DNA of 64,000 nt, taken from Allodiplogaster sudhausi (taxonomy: Eukaryota; Nematoda; Chromadorea; Rhabditida; Diplogasteridae). Below the pieces are notes generated by a model that saw nothing but the letters and a program-made list of their open reading frames with translations, had not been told where the DNA came from and did not search any database. Below are positions 12,240 through 25,575 of the stretch, one piece after another. The stretch's first letter is position 1; each line of letters starts with the position of its first letter. Made by a program: the position numbers and the translations under genes. The stretch spans positions 5,012,001 to 5,076,000 of the forward strand of contig CALZFC010000349.1 in assembly GCA_945643635.1 (NCBI GenBank), given 5' to 3'.

Positions 12240-15200
12240 ATGCTGCGGTGCCAATTGGTTAGCGCGCTCTTTTCACTTTAAAATATATTTTCAAATGTAT
12301 ATTTTTTTAATTCCTAATATATTAATTTATTTATTTTGATAAAATATCCCTTTATAGTGCATTTATTTATTTTAATTTACCTTATTTTTTTATAAACTCT
12401 ATTCTTATGAATAATCGTGTTAAGAAAAACAAAATCTTGGCTTGACAGATATGCGTGTCTCTCGCCTGCTTTGCGACGGGCCAGTATGGCGGCGGCGGCG
12501 GCGGTGGCGGTGAACAGTCGTTGGCGTCAACGGCCATCTCCGTCTCGCCGCTCCCTTCCGACAGCGGCGCCTCTCCACCCTACTCGGCGCCCGTTGAAGA
12601 AGAAGCACAAGCGTCCTCCTTCGCCGAGTCCATGGCCATAGCCATGCCAGGAATGATGCAGTACATGGATTTTGAACTTTATGTTTTTTTTAACTTACTC
12701 TATACAATTATTCAAGCACCATTCCTCATGTACTTGAACAGTTATATATGAACATATTTCCGCAAACCATTTCACTAAACGGTCATTTACTGATATTTCG
12801 TTGATGTCTCGGGTTTGGAAATTTTTATCGCATCCCAGTGAGATAGAATACTTTCTTACGTTTCTTATACAGACTTCATCGAATAGAAATGGGCATAGGA
12901 AAGGGTTTCCCAGAGTGATTTTATTCACACTACGGCGGTAGAAAAAAGCATAAGCTGCCACCGATTCAGTCCCGACTTCAACCCGGTGCTCCTCGGTGGC
13001 ATGCGCGGCCTGCCGGGCATCCGCGCGCGCGCCAACCGCCGCTTCTTCGAGTACGTCAGCCGCCTCGCACGTCCCATCGTGGACCAAGCGATCAAGAGCG
13101 TCCGCGTCCCCGACATCTTCCAGACGACCGCGGATTTTGGCGTCAGTGAGCCATTTTCTCTCTCAAGATTGTTATTTCACTTTTCTTCGCCTAAGTATTA
13201 ATTATTTTTTTTAAATTAATTATATTTACATTACACATATTTTAATTTAATTTTTTTTTATTTAAAGGAGGCTTAAACTCGGAAACTCCTAGCACGAAAT
13301 GGCCGATCTTATAGTACGATACATTTTGGCAATGTTATCCTGGCAATTTGCCAAGATCCTTGCTTCGAAACCTTTCTCGTAAATTCAAATTGGCGGTTTG
13401 CGTCCGTTTGGTGAATCATGAATATGCCGGTATATATTTTACGGCCGAACGACGAAATTTCACGATTCCGGTATATACTTTATGGCCGAACCACGAAATT
13501 TCACGTTTTTGCACACAAGAAAAAATACGTTTGCGAATCGCCATAGACTTGGGGCAAAAACACTTGAGAAATATAGATGTTGAAGAAAAAACACTTCGGT
13601 GCAGTAGTAAGAGTGAAGTGTTTTTCACCCCAGTGAATATAACTATTACGAACCCACAAACTGAAATTGTGCCAATAAGTGGTACTTCCGTACTTGTCTT
13701 TCTTGCGCATTCAAGGATATAAGCGCCAAGAACCTTTCTTTCACTTGTTGTTTGATATTTTGATGTTTATTGTTAGTTAATTAAGTTACTTTAGATTGTT
13801 TTCATTCAGGAAGATGAGGTAGCAAGCAGGTCACGTTGTTCTGCGCGTCTACAATTGTGCGACCTTGCGGCGTGACCGGGACGAAAGGCTCGGTGGGTGT
13901 TTCAGCATAATTCTTTTATTTTTGGTATTTCATCTTTAGATTTAGATGACACTCTTAGATCTTTTATTAGTTAGTTGCGCAATATTTAGTATAACGTGCC
14001 CAATTTAAGTTGAAGTGTTTTTTGCACCGAGTTTTATTTTAAAATTTCAGTTTCTGTGAGCTTTTTCAGTTTTGAAGCCTCTTTCACGCGTCTTCTCTCA
14101 AGTGTGTACTCCATCCGCGAGGCCGGGGTACTTTAGGTTAGCAGCTGTGTATCTTTTTTTCTTAATTTGTTTAAAGCTTATCACCAATTTCCTTATAAAA
14201 TTCTTTTACTTTCACGTTTCTGCTCGTGTCGACTTTCTTGTGCGGACATCAACAACAAGTTATGTTGCTGCTACAGGGAGCAACAAGTAAGTTCCATTTT
14301 TTCATAATTTGATTCTTTAAGAGTAGCTCAGTGAATTTGTCGGTTTGTCTCTGACTCCTTCAGGGAGTAGTAGTAAGTAGGAGCATATAGCTTTCGTAGC
14401 GTTTGGCAGATTCATAAAGATGCAAACCCTGCATTTTGCAGTTGTCAAGAGCTGCTAGCTGGGTCAACTTGTCGGTTCTTCTCTTGCTCCTATAGGGAGT
14501 ACCAGGTGAGATCCTAAAAGCATTATATAGCGTTATATATTTGTTCCATTCAGGCAACTTTTATGACTTAATTCTTTAAATGTATTTTATATTGACATTG
14601 AGTAAATTAATATAGATTAAAGCTTAATATACTGTAACATAATTACTAACAATAAGTATTTATCGAAATTAATTTGATCGTAGGGGCTGCACGATTCACA
14701 TCATCACGCACACGGAGGAGAGGAGCCTTTTCTTCATGTGGAAGGTTAGTATTTTTTTTGTTTTTGAATATTGTTTCTTTTATAATAAAAAGAAACCTCT
14801 AAATTTGTATTCCTTATAGTTTTGATAGTTTATTTGGCAGCTTTATTAACATCTTAACCTATTAGTTTTGCAGTTGTGAAGAGTTGCTGCGGCAGTCATC
14901 TTCCCGAGCAAGTATTTAGAGTACGGTATGTAATTTTTTTTAAAATATAAATGATTTCTCTATTTTTAACATTGATTAATTATTCTCCTGTTTATTTGAA
15001 TGGAGAAAATAAAACATTACTTCCATTTCTTCATTCACTGTTTACTGGAAGATGTTAGATTAATTACAACTTCTTGTCCCTTATGTCTTAATTCTCACTT
15101 AAATTATATAGAATAAACCATTAAGATGGAGTGTCCGGTGCTGAACTGCAGCAAATGGATAGAAACCAAAAGGCGCTTATTAGAGCATCGTCGTCACGAC

Positions 15201-18200
15201 CATGACAGAAGTTGCGTCATCCTCTGCAAACAGTGCGAAGTTCAACATCGATTTCCAAGCATGTCGAAGCTACAACGACACTGCAGTCGCTTCCACTGCG
15301 ATTCTTTCTTATCTGGTGAACGTTTTGGTTTTGTAAATATTTTAATTTTAATTTCCTCAAAGTCAAATATTGTTATTTAATAAGATCATTATAGATGGTG
15401 TTCCTGCGCGAGTAGCCGTTCCACAACCGGTGCCTGATGACGAAGACGTAGAGGATAGCGATTCTGTGCTGGCTGATGACCTCGACTCACCTTCCCATGA
15501 AGGATCTGCTGATCAGGGTTAATGTTTAACTATTATGTAATGGTTTCCTCCACATGATCGTAGATATAGAAAAAGATGGTCTTATGTTTATGGTTTTCTG
15601 TTTAAATCTGTTGTTCAAATGACTACTTTGTGAGTGCTGAACTTGTAGATTCTGGAGGTTGCCCAGAGGAGATCGGAGCGTTTTTTCGACTGCTGATGGG
15701 AAAAGGAGTCGCTCGATCAATACTCGACGGCTTCGCTAGCCTTCTTGAGCGCGTAGCACAAGTTTGCGAGTCGTCCGATTCAGCTCACATCACCCGAACA
15801 CATGCTGCGATTTCATCTCATTCTACCCACTACAAGAGAACCCAGTCGTTGTGCAAGAGTGGCGATGTCTTTCCTCCACAGAAGTGTCAAATGGGGGTGA
15901 TACAGACTACCAAGCGAGATATTAATGGGGAAGCTAGACGCGTCAAGTACGGGGAAACTTTTACGTCTTACCCCTCGAAGCAGTTCTCAAACAAGCCGTA
16001 GAGTTCTCCCTGTGTCATAACCTCCTCCAAGTATGTCGATGCCCTCGTATATGCTGCCACCAGCGTGGAAAGAGATACCAAGACAGTGCTGCTCAGACGC
16101 CCCTTCCAAATGCAAGACCGCTCCCGTTTGTCTTATATGCTGATGACGTCTCTCCTGGAAGTAGCTTGGGTAGCAAGTCATCTGCCAATTCCCTGTGCAT
16201 TATGCAAGTTAAGCTGGCAGGACAGCACTTGGAAGTTTCCTCATCATTATCCTCCAAGTTTGTTATGCAAAAGACCACTCCGCGCACTCGTTCCTTCCTC
16301 TTTTGGACGTTCTAAAGCAGCAATTGGCATCTATTCAGAGTAGAGGAGGCATTCAAATCGGAGAAGAAGTCTTTTTCCCTACTTTGCTCGCCGTTGTTGC
16401 AGACAACAAGGCTCAATACGAGTTGCGCGGACTGAAGCTGAACTACAACCGCTGTCGCATTTGCCTTACAGAATCTTGCGATTTCCTTACCGCTACTCGC
16501 GAATCTGATGTTCAGCTAAAAGATAGAGCTTGGTATGATGGCGTTTTCAGCAAGGGACTAGCTCACAAATTTGGATACAAGGATATATGCCCGTTAGCAG
16601 ACATTGCTGGCTATGATTTCGTGTCAGATTGCTCCTTAGATCTTATGCACGATGTACTCGAAGGTGAAGCGCAGAGGGCGATCATTAGACTGTTGCGAGC
16701 ACTTGACCAGCGCGGACTTAAGTTGCTGAAGATTAACGCAATCCTATCCAATCATCCGTACGGGAAACAGGATGCTTCCTCGCGCCCATCTCCATTCAAA
16801 GCTGATGTTCTCTCCAGTACTTCAATTTCGCAGCGTGCGTCCCAGGTCCACACTCTCATGCGGTTATTGCCTTTTGCTCTCCATGGACACGCAGACATTT
16901 CCAATTGCAAAGAATACGACTCATTCCTTCTTCTTGCAAAGATTGTGCTCACGCTTCTTCAGCCCTCTTTTTCTGAACATGATCTCGAAAGGCTGGAAAA
17001 CCTCATTGCCGAGTACATTGATTCATTGCGCGAACTTGTCACAGCATCCCCTGAGCTGATTTCCATGACTATTAAGTCACATCACCTCATACACTATCCA
17101 ACGTTCATTAGAATGCTAGGGCCTCCTATTCTCAGTTGGTGCATGGACTTTGAGCAGTTGAATGCTTGCATCAAGTCCCAATCGTATCTCTCAAGGAATT
17201 CGCAAAACCTTCCATTCACGATGATAAATCATGCGCAAACCTTCCTATCATCTCAGCGCGCATTGTTCAGTTTAGATGCGTGCCCGAGTGCTGGCTTTAG
17301 GTATTCCAGTGAACTCTCTGCTGATTCCCCATTGCTTACCATTCTCGATGAGCTTTCCATGCAAGCAGATCAGCTCTGTTACAGAATAGAATTCCGGGGT
17401 ATGTCATATGGTGAAAGGGATTTTGTTGTATTGTCAGCAGGCCGGCCCCCCGCTTTCGCGCAGATTCGCTTCATTGCTTGTGTATCTTCTGTTTGGAAGC
17501 TGGTTGTTCAAAAGTGTGATACCATTTCTTGGCTCGATTCCGCTCACTGCTATTCCGTTCAATTGTCTGATGTTCTCTTTGTTGTAGACTTTAATGATTT
17601 GAACTCTGCCCATCCCCTTGATTCCTATTATAACGGAGATGTTGTTTGCATTCCTCTAAGGCACTATCCCTTGGCATAAACAGTGAAGCACGAATATTAA
17701 CTATTCTTTTGACTTGGAAGCGTTTTAAACGCTTTAAATACTATATTTCTTAATTTAATATATTACTTTTTATTAAATTAAGAATGCGCTACCGCGCGTG
17801 CGTCTTGTCGACTGATGGCAAGACAGTAGAGGCAGAGGTCGGGACTGATGAGACTTGGGCGAATACAATAGACGAGCTTAGGGCGGAACTCTATGGCCGT
17901 TTTGACATTTCACCGTCAAGAGTCCAACGAGTGGTTCGCACAGTCGGACTCCACGATTACCCACTCCTTGGTTCATTCCCAAGCGACATTGAAGAAATCA
18001 CTTTTCTCATCCGGTTATCAGTAAAATTGATTGTCAACAAAGTGGCACAAGATATTCATTTGTATACTTATAGAGCAGTGACAGTTTGAGCATCTCCAGC
18101 TCATCTCATGGTACCGTTAGCCGGGTGAGCAGGATTACTTCTTTTTTAATATGGCTGCAGAAAAGTATTTATTCTAGAAGCAATCTTATCTCCACTTCAG

Positions 18201-21200
18201 TCTGACAACTCGTCGCCTTTTTCTGATGACAACGATGTCGATGTTGAAGCGGTACATCCTGAAATAGAAGACGAGGTAGAGCTGAAGACATCTCCTGCGG
18301 CAGCCCTTAACGGATGTAGCGCCTCATTTCTGCTAAATGGTGCGGAATGTTTAGTTTTTATTCATTAGAGAACTCGCTTTAGAGACACACATTGGTGATC
18401 AAACTAGAAAGTTTCAGCTCGCAATGTTTCCCGAACTCGAGAGACAGCTGTATACAGGCTCAACGATATCCTGAACAAGTCATCATTGCTAGGTTCTCGT
18501 TCATTTTTATCTAAAAATACGATTAGTTTCAAATGAACACTACAAGATTTAGATGTACTCGATGGCCTTCGCGACAGTGATGCAATCCTGATGTCGTTGC
18601 AAGAGGGCGACATAACAGAAGAATATCGTTCCGAGTTGAGAAGACTGCTGGTTCGAAGGGTCGGAGAGTTTGTTATGGCTCATGCGGATAAGTCAGTGAA
18701 TTACATTGTTTAAAATTTTTTTTATAATATATTCTTAGCAAAAACCGACCAACCACTGGAGAAATAGCGACTTTTTTCGATCGGATAATGGCGGAGTATC
18801 CTAAGATTAACAGGGTTATACTTTGAATGTTCAAATTTACCCACATTGGTTATGGCATTCTCGAATTTCAGTTTCCGTTTGTTGGTTCGAATAGGGGCTA
18901 TCTCATCGTCTTCGTCTTCAACCGTCGGCAGCGCATGGCGAAACATGGCGAGCTTACTCTTCGTCCGTACAAAAGGAAGATACGAGATGAGGCAGTCAAC
19001 TTTGATGCTGAAAGATTGACGTGTGAGGAGCTTCGCCACGCTCCCGATGGATCGGATGCAACACAGCAGCTTCTTGACCAGACAAGGTTGCAATTTTATT
19101 TCGCTATTAATTTCATATTTTTGTTTCCCAGAACAGAATTCATAGGAAAATCCTAACCATATATTGTTAGCCAAAATAATAAATAAATTATGGAACGTTC
19201 TTTCAATTAAAATAAATATTGTTCATTGTTGCTTTAAAATTAAATCACTTGTAGAACGTATCGGCTTCACTTGTGCCGGGAGAAAGGACCCACAGCAGCA
19301 ATTCAAGCCATTCGCCAACTCGCGTCTCCTAAGCAGGTTAGCAATCACAATCAGTTCTTTTGATAACTATCTTTCACATTATTTAAGTAATTATCCCGCA
19401 ACTTCTTCAGTTACTCTCCGACTTTGACTACGGATTCAACGTAGATTCTCGGGAATTCATCAGCAAATGGCCTCGCATTCGTGACTTCCTCAACAATCTC
19501 TTCGAAACTAACTTTTCATTGGTTGAAAGGACATCAATTTCAGCACTGAACACCATTCCTGGCTCAGGTTAGAAAGTAAAACCCATTTTCTATTAATATA
19601 AAAATTACAATTATAAAAAAGCTTTTTAATTTCACAACTCTGATTGAAGTTGTTCTATTTGCAGTAGATGATCTTTTTCTAGAGAACGATTCCTTTGGCG
19701 CCGTGCTCGCTGCTATGGCTTACTTCAAGAAGTACTGCAAGCGCAGATGATTCGAGTTGGCCGGTTCTTCTCCACCTTTTTCGTTAGTCAAACACTTTTG
19801 TTTTGTGTAATGACATTCATCTTTTTGTTGGGGGATGCATTACTGAAATTGATGAAAGTTTTTCATAATTATAATTTGTTTTGTTATCAGCGAGAGCCCG
19901 ACGCTGATCATGTCACGCGCAAGCTATGCGCGATGAATTTTCGCCAACCACTCGTCGTCATGTATGGCCAAAGCAGGACACAATTCTCGGTTTTTTGCAA
20001 TGCCAGTTATTAACGCTTTGCTTCTTTTTATTATAGCATACTTGATTCTTTAAATATATAATATACGTTGATATTTATTACATTGACTCATTTATGTTTC
20101 ACTTTATCTGTCTATGAAACTTATTATATTAACAAATTTCTCTATTTTTAGGGTGTCGAAATCCTGTGCGGTGAGTCCTTCATCGAGGCGGTGACCGTAG
20201 CTTTGGCCTGCCACTTCATCTTCAACCTGCGGTTTGACTCGGAGATAGCAGATATCTGGGGACTCTTCTCTCTGCTTGCTGGTGCACCCTGCACTGTGAA
20301 GTCCAACACTTCCATTAACCTCGCCAACAAAATCATAGAGTCCCTTTGCTGATATTTAAGCACACAAAAGACGTATGAAGAGAGTATTAAGAATAGAGAA
20401 TACTAATGATGAATAATATTTATCCGTGTTTGTTAAAATTGCTTCCCTTTGTTGTTCTCGGGTTCATTAAACCAAGATTGTTACTCTCCTAGGTTGTTAT
20501 CTAATACGTGTTGCAATTTACTTGGTGCTAACATGCTTTCTTCACCTTATGGGTCCTTGTTGACGATAAACCTTGTTGCTTTTTGTCGTTCCCCTGTTCC
20601 TGGATACACAATGAAAAGAAAGCGTGACATATCGATTGCCTAGCCTAGCAGAAGAGGAAGAAGGGGGCGGGGCTGCTGCGCTTGTTCGGAAAAACACTTG
20701 CGGCAGATGTTATTCGCGCCGAGCTGAATTTAATTGTTTTTGACCAGTGAATAAGGGATTTAATAGTTATTGAGCACTGGACTTGAAGGACTAGTTTTAT
20801 GTTCCTCAGTTTGAGTGTTTAAACTCTCACGGCCTACCACAACAGATAAAACACTTGCCGGTACTACTAGTCGTAATTGTTTTTTTCTTGTGTGCGGTCA
20901 TGATATTCTCGTCAATCCTATTTGGCCGTAATTTGGTCAGGGGACTAATGTTAAAGTTAAAGTTCTGTATAATCACTAATATTTCCCTCATGATCAGGCG
21001 ACTCTTTTCAGATGCAAATTACTCCTCTAACTTTTAGTTTAGTAAATTGAATTTTTGCTGATGCTTTCGCAAGCTCAATCCGGACATATTCACAGAATCA
21101 TCCTTATAGCAAAAAAATTGAGTTTTCGCCTCCTTTAAGAAAGACTCTTTCGCTTCATACATATGTACATATTTTCAAAAAATTCATACGCATCTTTGTA

Positions 21201-21654
21201 TGAGTAATGCTGACTGTTTAAATTGAGAGCCTTTTTCATCTTCCTCCATTTTCTCTTGAAAGCAGCTCGCCTTTCGCACTCTCTTTCTGTCGCGATCGCT
21301 CTAGCCTGCCTGATATCTCATCAGACAGTTTAGCGCCAGTCTGTCTGACATCTCTTGTAAGACTTATCTGTAAACTTCAATGAATGCACGTAAACTTCAA
21401 ATCAGGGACTATTAGCAAGCTCGCGGGGTGCTATAGCAGCAGAGTGAAGATGTGAGAGTTACGCAAGGCATTAGCAGACGATTCCGTCATGTCTTAAGCA
21501 TTGCGCACCAGCCGGTTCAGCTTGTTATGGCTCAGAACAGTTTGGATGGGAAAGAAGGAAAGAGAGCGAGAGAGAGCAGAGAGAGCAGAGAGGGAGAGCG
21601 GAGAGAGAGAGAGAAGAGAGAGAGATCAGAGAGAGAGCAGAGAGAGAGAGAGAG

Positions 21655-21695
<41 letters not shown>

Positions 21696-24600
21696 GAGCG
21701 ATACTGGCTGTGTAAGGCAAGAGAATGTGAAAGGCAAAGTTGACTGAAGCAATGAGGGAAAATGAACCGTTGACTAAACCAAATGTTATGGCGGTACGCT
21801 AAGATCTTCTTGCATTCACTTCTGCTCCTAAAATCACAATCGGATTGCAGTTATGGAAAGTTTTGAATTTTCGTATAGTGGCATCCTGGATAAAGACAGG
21901 GGGACGAGAATATGTATGAACAGTGCGTCTTTATGGAGAAAAAACACAATTACTACACATTATTCTCGCTCTAAAATTATTAGAGACGTAAAAGAATCGA
22001 TCTTTTTTTTAATGATTCTATGTATGAAATTGCCAAATCTCCGTTTTCAAGCCGATCTCTGTACTCATAGTATGCCTTGTTCCTTTTGGTTTCGTCTCCT
22101 TAAGGAATGGATTCACAGTTCCGACGTTAAAGTACCGTATACCGTACTTTCCTTTTTCTTAGCTGTTTCCTTTTCACAAGTAATAAAACTTGTTGCATTA
22201 TACACTTGCGAAAGACTCACAAATATTTTTGTTCGTTCGTGGGATTTCAGTCAAATTAGTAGTAACTTAACTATACATTTTTGACGCTAATTGGGCGTCG
22301 ACTCTATAACAGCGCTTTTCGAGGTCACTTTAACGTGATTATTCCTGCGTTCTCTTCTCACAAGCTAGGACTACCGCCTTATTGTTAGTGAAACCGCGCT
22401 CTCGCTCCACCTCATTGCTTCTATTATCTCTTACTTTTTCCGTTGCTCTCTTGGCTAACATATGAGTTCAGTCATCACTGTTGGTTTGAAATCATAAAAA
22501 TAACGTTTATAATGCTCCCGAGCAGGTGCCCGGCTGCATTTCCGTCTACAACATCTTCGTCTCTCGCTACCGTAGCCCGCAGCAGGTGCGAGTCTTCCCA
22601 AAACCACCGAATCGCATCATTGCGCAGATCGTCCGAGTTGACGTCGGGTACGTGACACTCTTTTACATATATATATAATTTAAGATTGCAAAAAATTATA
22701 GCAAAACCTTGATAGGAATTTTTTCGAAAATTAAAGTAGCCAAAAATTCATACTTAAGTTAGTGCCTGTTTGCCTGAGACAAGAGAAAGAGAGCTTGTCT
22801 GATTTAGTTGGTTTAGTAGCTTTAGTATGGTCAGGAAAATTCAAGCGGATAAAATTGCATGCTTCTTTAAGCTATGTTTGTAGTTTCAGGTAAGTTCGGT
22901 AAAAAAAATTGGTGAAAATGTTTTTTTATTAGGGAAGAGAACAAAATTTGAGCGTGACCGCTAACCTGGGCGGCAGCGTCCTCGCGATTCCGATCACCGG
23001 CATACTCGAGGCCAACTTCTACGGCGTCTCCGTCTGGGTCGAGCTGGCGGTCGAGACGACCAAGAAGGCGCGTGAAGGGACATTATGTTTTATAAAGAAA
23101 AACCAGACTCTATTGATTAAAAGAAAGAAAATTTGCCTATCTCATCTCGTGCTATCCTCTTTTGATTTTTCTTTTAGACAAAAAAAAATTTTCATGTCCT
23201 TTCCGAGACCTATGAGTTACTTGATTTGTTGGAAGAAAGAAGAAATCATGCAAAGAGCAATTTAGAGAAGACGATGCTACACATATTCATTCGTATTTGT
23301 ACTATAATGAAAGAACGGAAGAAAAAAGAGCCTATCGCCGCGGTCTTGACAGGGTCTAAAGGTGTCCATTTGTTCGTGCTACGCCTCCGTCGACTTTGTC
23401 GACCTGTGCATCCGCGAGGGTGGCATCGTCGGCTCCGTCTTCAACAAGCTGCTCGCGGTAGGCCAAAAACTCACATTTGAATTCGCGCTCTTTTCCCTGA
23501 GACACAAGGGCGAGAGAGCATGTGATTTAGAGAGACGGCGACTGCAGCAGTTAAGAAAAAAATTCAAATAGATCACGTCTGTGTTCCTTGCTCCTTTAAT
23601 GTCACACTAAAAATCTATAGGGTCTTTGTGTTCAGTGAGCAATAACTACTAGTAAAATATGATTAATAAGTAAATGAAATAGAATTGCTGACAGAGCTGG
23701 ATCTCTGAAGTTGTGCGCGAGATGCTGCCAGACCGGCTGTGCGAGATGCTCGGCCCCTTGGTACAGCCGCAACTTTCGCGCGTCACTGGCATGATTCCTC
23801 AGGTTGGAAGAAGGAGACTGGGCAGGGTCTGGAGATCCTTCGTATTGGGTACAGAGGATTCAGAGGGTTGGGAGATAAGCAGTTGACATGGCCTTTGAAG
23901 AACATTGTTACATAACTTAGCCTTTCTTCAATTTCTCTTGTCAATTTGATAGACTTTGAAGGTGTTTGAAAGTTCTCTTCAGGTGATCTCTCTGTCGCAG
24001 CTGGCCATGTTCGGCGACAGCGCGCTCGGGCAAGGCGGGCCGGCACTGAGTCCCGAATTTGTCAGGATGCTCTTCCGCTTGTGTAGCTGCCCACTCTCTA
24101 CTTCTTATTCCACCATTCAAAAGAGCACGTTTGTACGCTCTCTCAGTGCGCGACTCAATGCGGCATGGGCGGAGGTGGCACACCGGCAGCAGCGCCAGCT
24201 TTGCCCGACTCAACCCTTGCGACCGTCACCGCCGGCGGCGACTACAGCGGCAGCACAGTCGCCGCCGCGTCCGCATACTCGTCGTCCACTGCTCGCTCAC
24301 TCGTCGCACGCAGCGTCCGTCCCCCGCCACTCAGCATGAACATGCCACCCGAGCTCATTCTTCATCAGTTACGCACAGCGGAGCAGTACAACAGGTTTGA
24401 AAGAAATTTGTTGTTTTTTTACAATATAAATTTTTTTTCCTATACCTATATGCACCCTAAAACAGTAATAAAGATAGGTAATAAAGCATGTTTTTTTTCA
24501 TAATCAGGCGCCCTCCACAAGAGCGTTCAATGATCATGCGATGCGACCTCATCACTCAGACCATCGCCCGGCATACGCCAAGCATTCGACCAACTTTGTA

Positions 24601-25535
24601 CACGCTTGTATATTTATGGTATTTCTAAGAAGAAAAAAAACCAGTTTTATTAACTTTCCCACAATAATATTCCTTTTTAAGGGCAGAAAGAAACGTCAGG
24701 CTCGGCATCATCCAGTGCTCGTTTCGATGACCCCTGGTGCCCCGTTCGCCGCCGAGCCTCCATGGCAGTCGACGCCGCGGCTGACTGCTTTACGGCCGGC
24801 GCCAACGGCCGCTCCCTACCTCGCGGCCACGATGACAAGCCGCCCCGGCGCTGGCGCCAATTCGACACTTCATTCCGCCGGCGCCTACGTGCCAATGATG
24901 GCGAATGGCTCGCGCACCGCCTTCGTTCCGCTGCTACGCTCAGCCAGAGCAGAGCCAGTCAGAGATATTCCTAAATAAAAAAAATTGAAATAAATTTTTG
25001 ATAATATATATTGTTTTTCGTCATTAATAGACAATATAAATGGAGAATTTTTATAATTAAATTTCTAGTGCAACCAAACTAATTCTTTATGATATTCTCA
25101 GTACTCTGGTGGTGTCTCGGCAGCCTCGGCGCCCATTGCCGTCGCACCGCCGCCGCCGCAACCGCTGCCGGGCGCCAATCCGATGCTGGCCGGCATGTGC
25201 AGCCAGTGCACGGAGCAGAACATGATCTTCAGCCAGATTTCCAGCTTTATCGACTTGGTCAACGCCAATCTTTTCCATTCTTGCATCATCTTGTCAATAG
25301 TTCTCCTTGAAGTAGAACAAACGAGTAAATGCCGCGGAAGCAAGGGAAAAGACGCTTCATAAGATTGAGATTGGCAAAAGAGAGACAGACGAGACAAGAT
25401 GAAGCCTTCTAATTATAGCGTCGTTTAATGGATATGTTCCTGAACATTCAAGTCATGAACAGGTATGCTACGTGCAATGACTTCACCATCGACATTTGCG
25501 GCGAATTCTCGCCTGGAGGCCAGGTTCATATGTTC

Positions 25536-25575
<40 letters not shown>

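Larger units (their letters stand above)
13262..21138 (+). mobile_element. TTAA-flanked DNA transposon, about 7.9 kb
   Basis: The element starts at TTAA followed by AGGAGGCTTAAACTC (13266-13280) and ends with the complement of AGGAGGCGAAAACTC (21120-21134) followed by TTAA: 15-nt terminal inverted repeats with two mismatches and a palindromic TTAA target duplication. Inside lie two multi-exon plus-strand genes, one with zinc fingers and a transposase-like region and one companion. The motif AAAACACTT, in either orientation, recurs near both ends (13557, 13587, 13613, 14012, 20691, 20848), like subterminal transposase-binding repeats. It occupies intron 3 of the BPI-like gene, in sense orientation. 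TTAA targets occur in piggyBac- and Kolobok-type elements, but the encoded protein looks more like the CACTA/Tnp2 group, so the superfamily is open. Confidence 0.75.

Noticed and set aside
12695..13116. Minus-strand frames opposite BPI-like exon 3
   Set aside because: They are antisense shadows of a GC-rich exon whose plus-strand reading carries the family signature.
24677..24895. Arg-rich minus-strand frame
   Set aside because: It is antisense to BPI-like exon 11, whose plus-strand reading keeps phase with exons 10 and 12.
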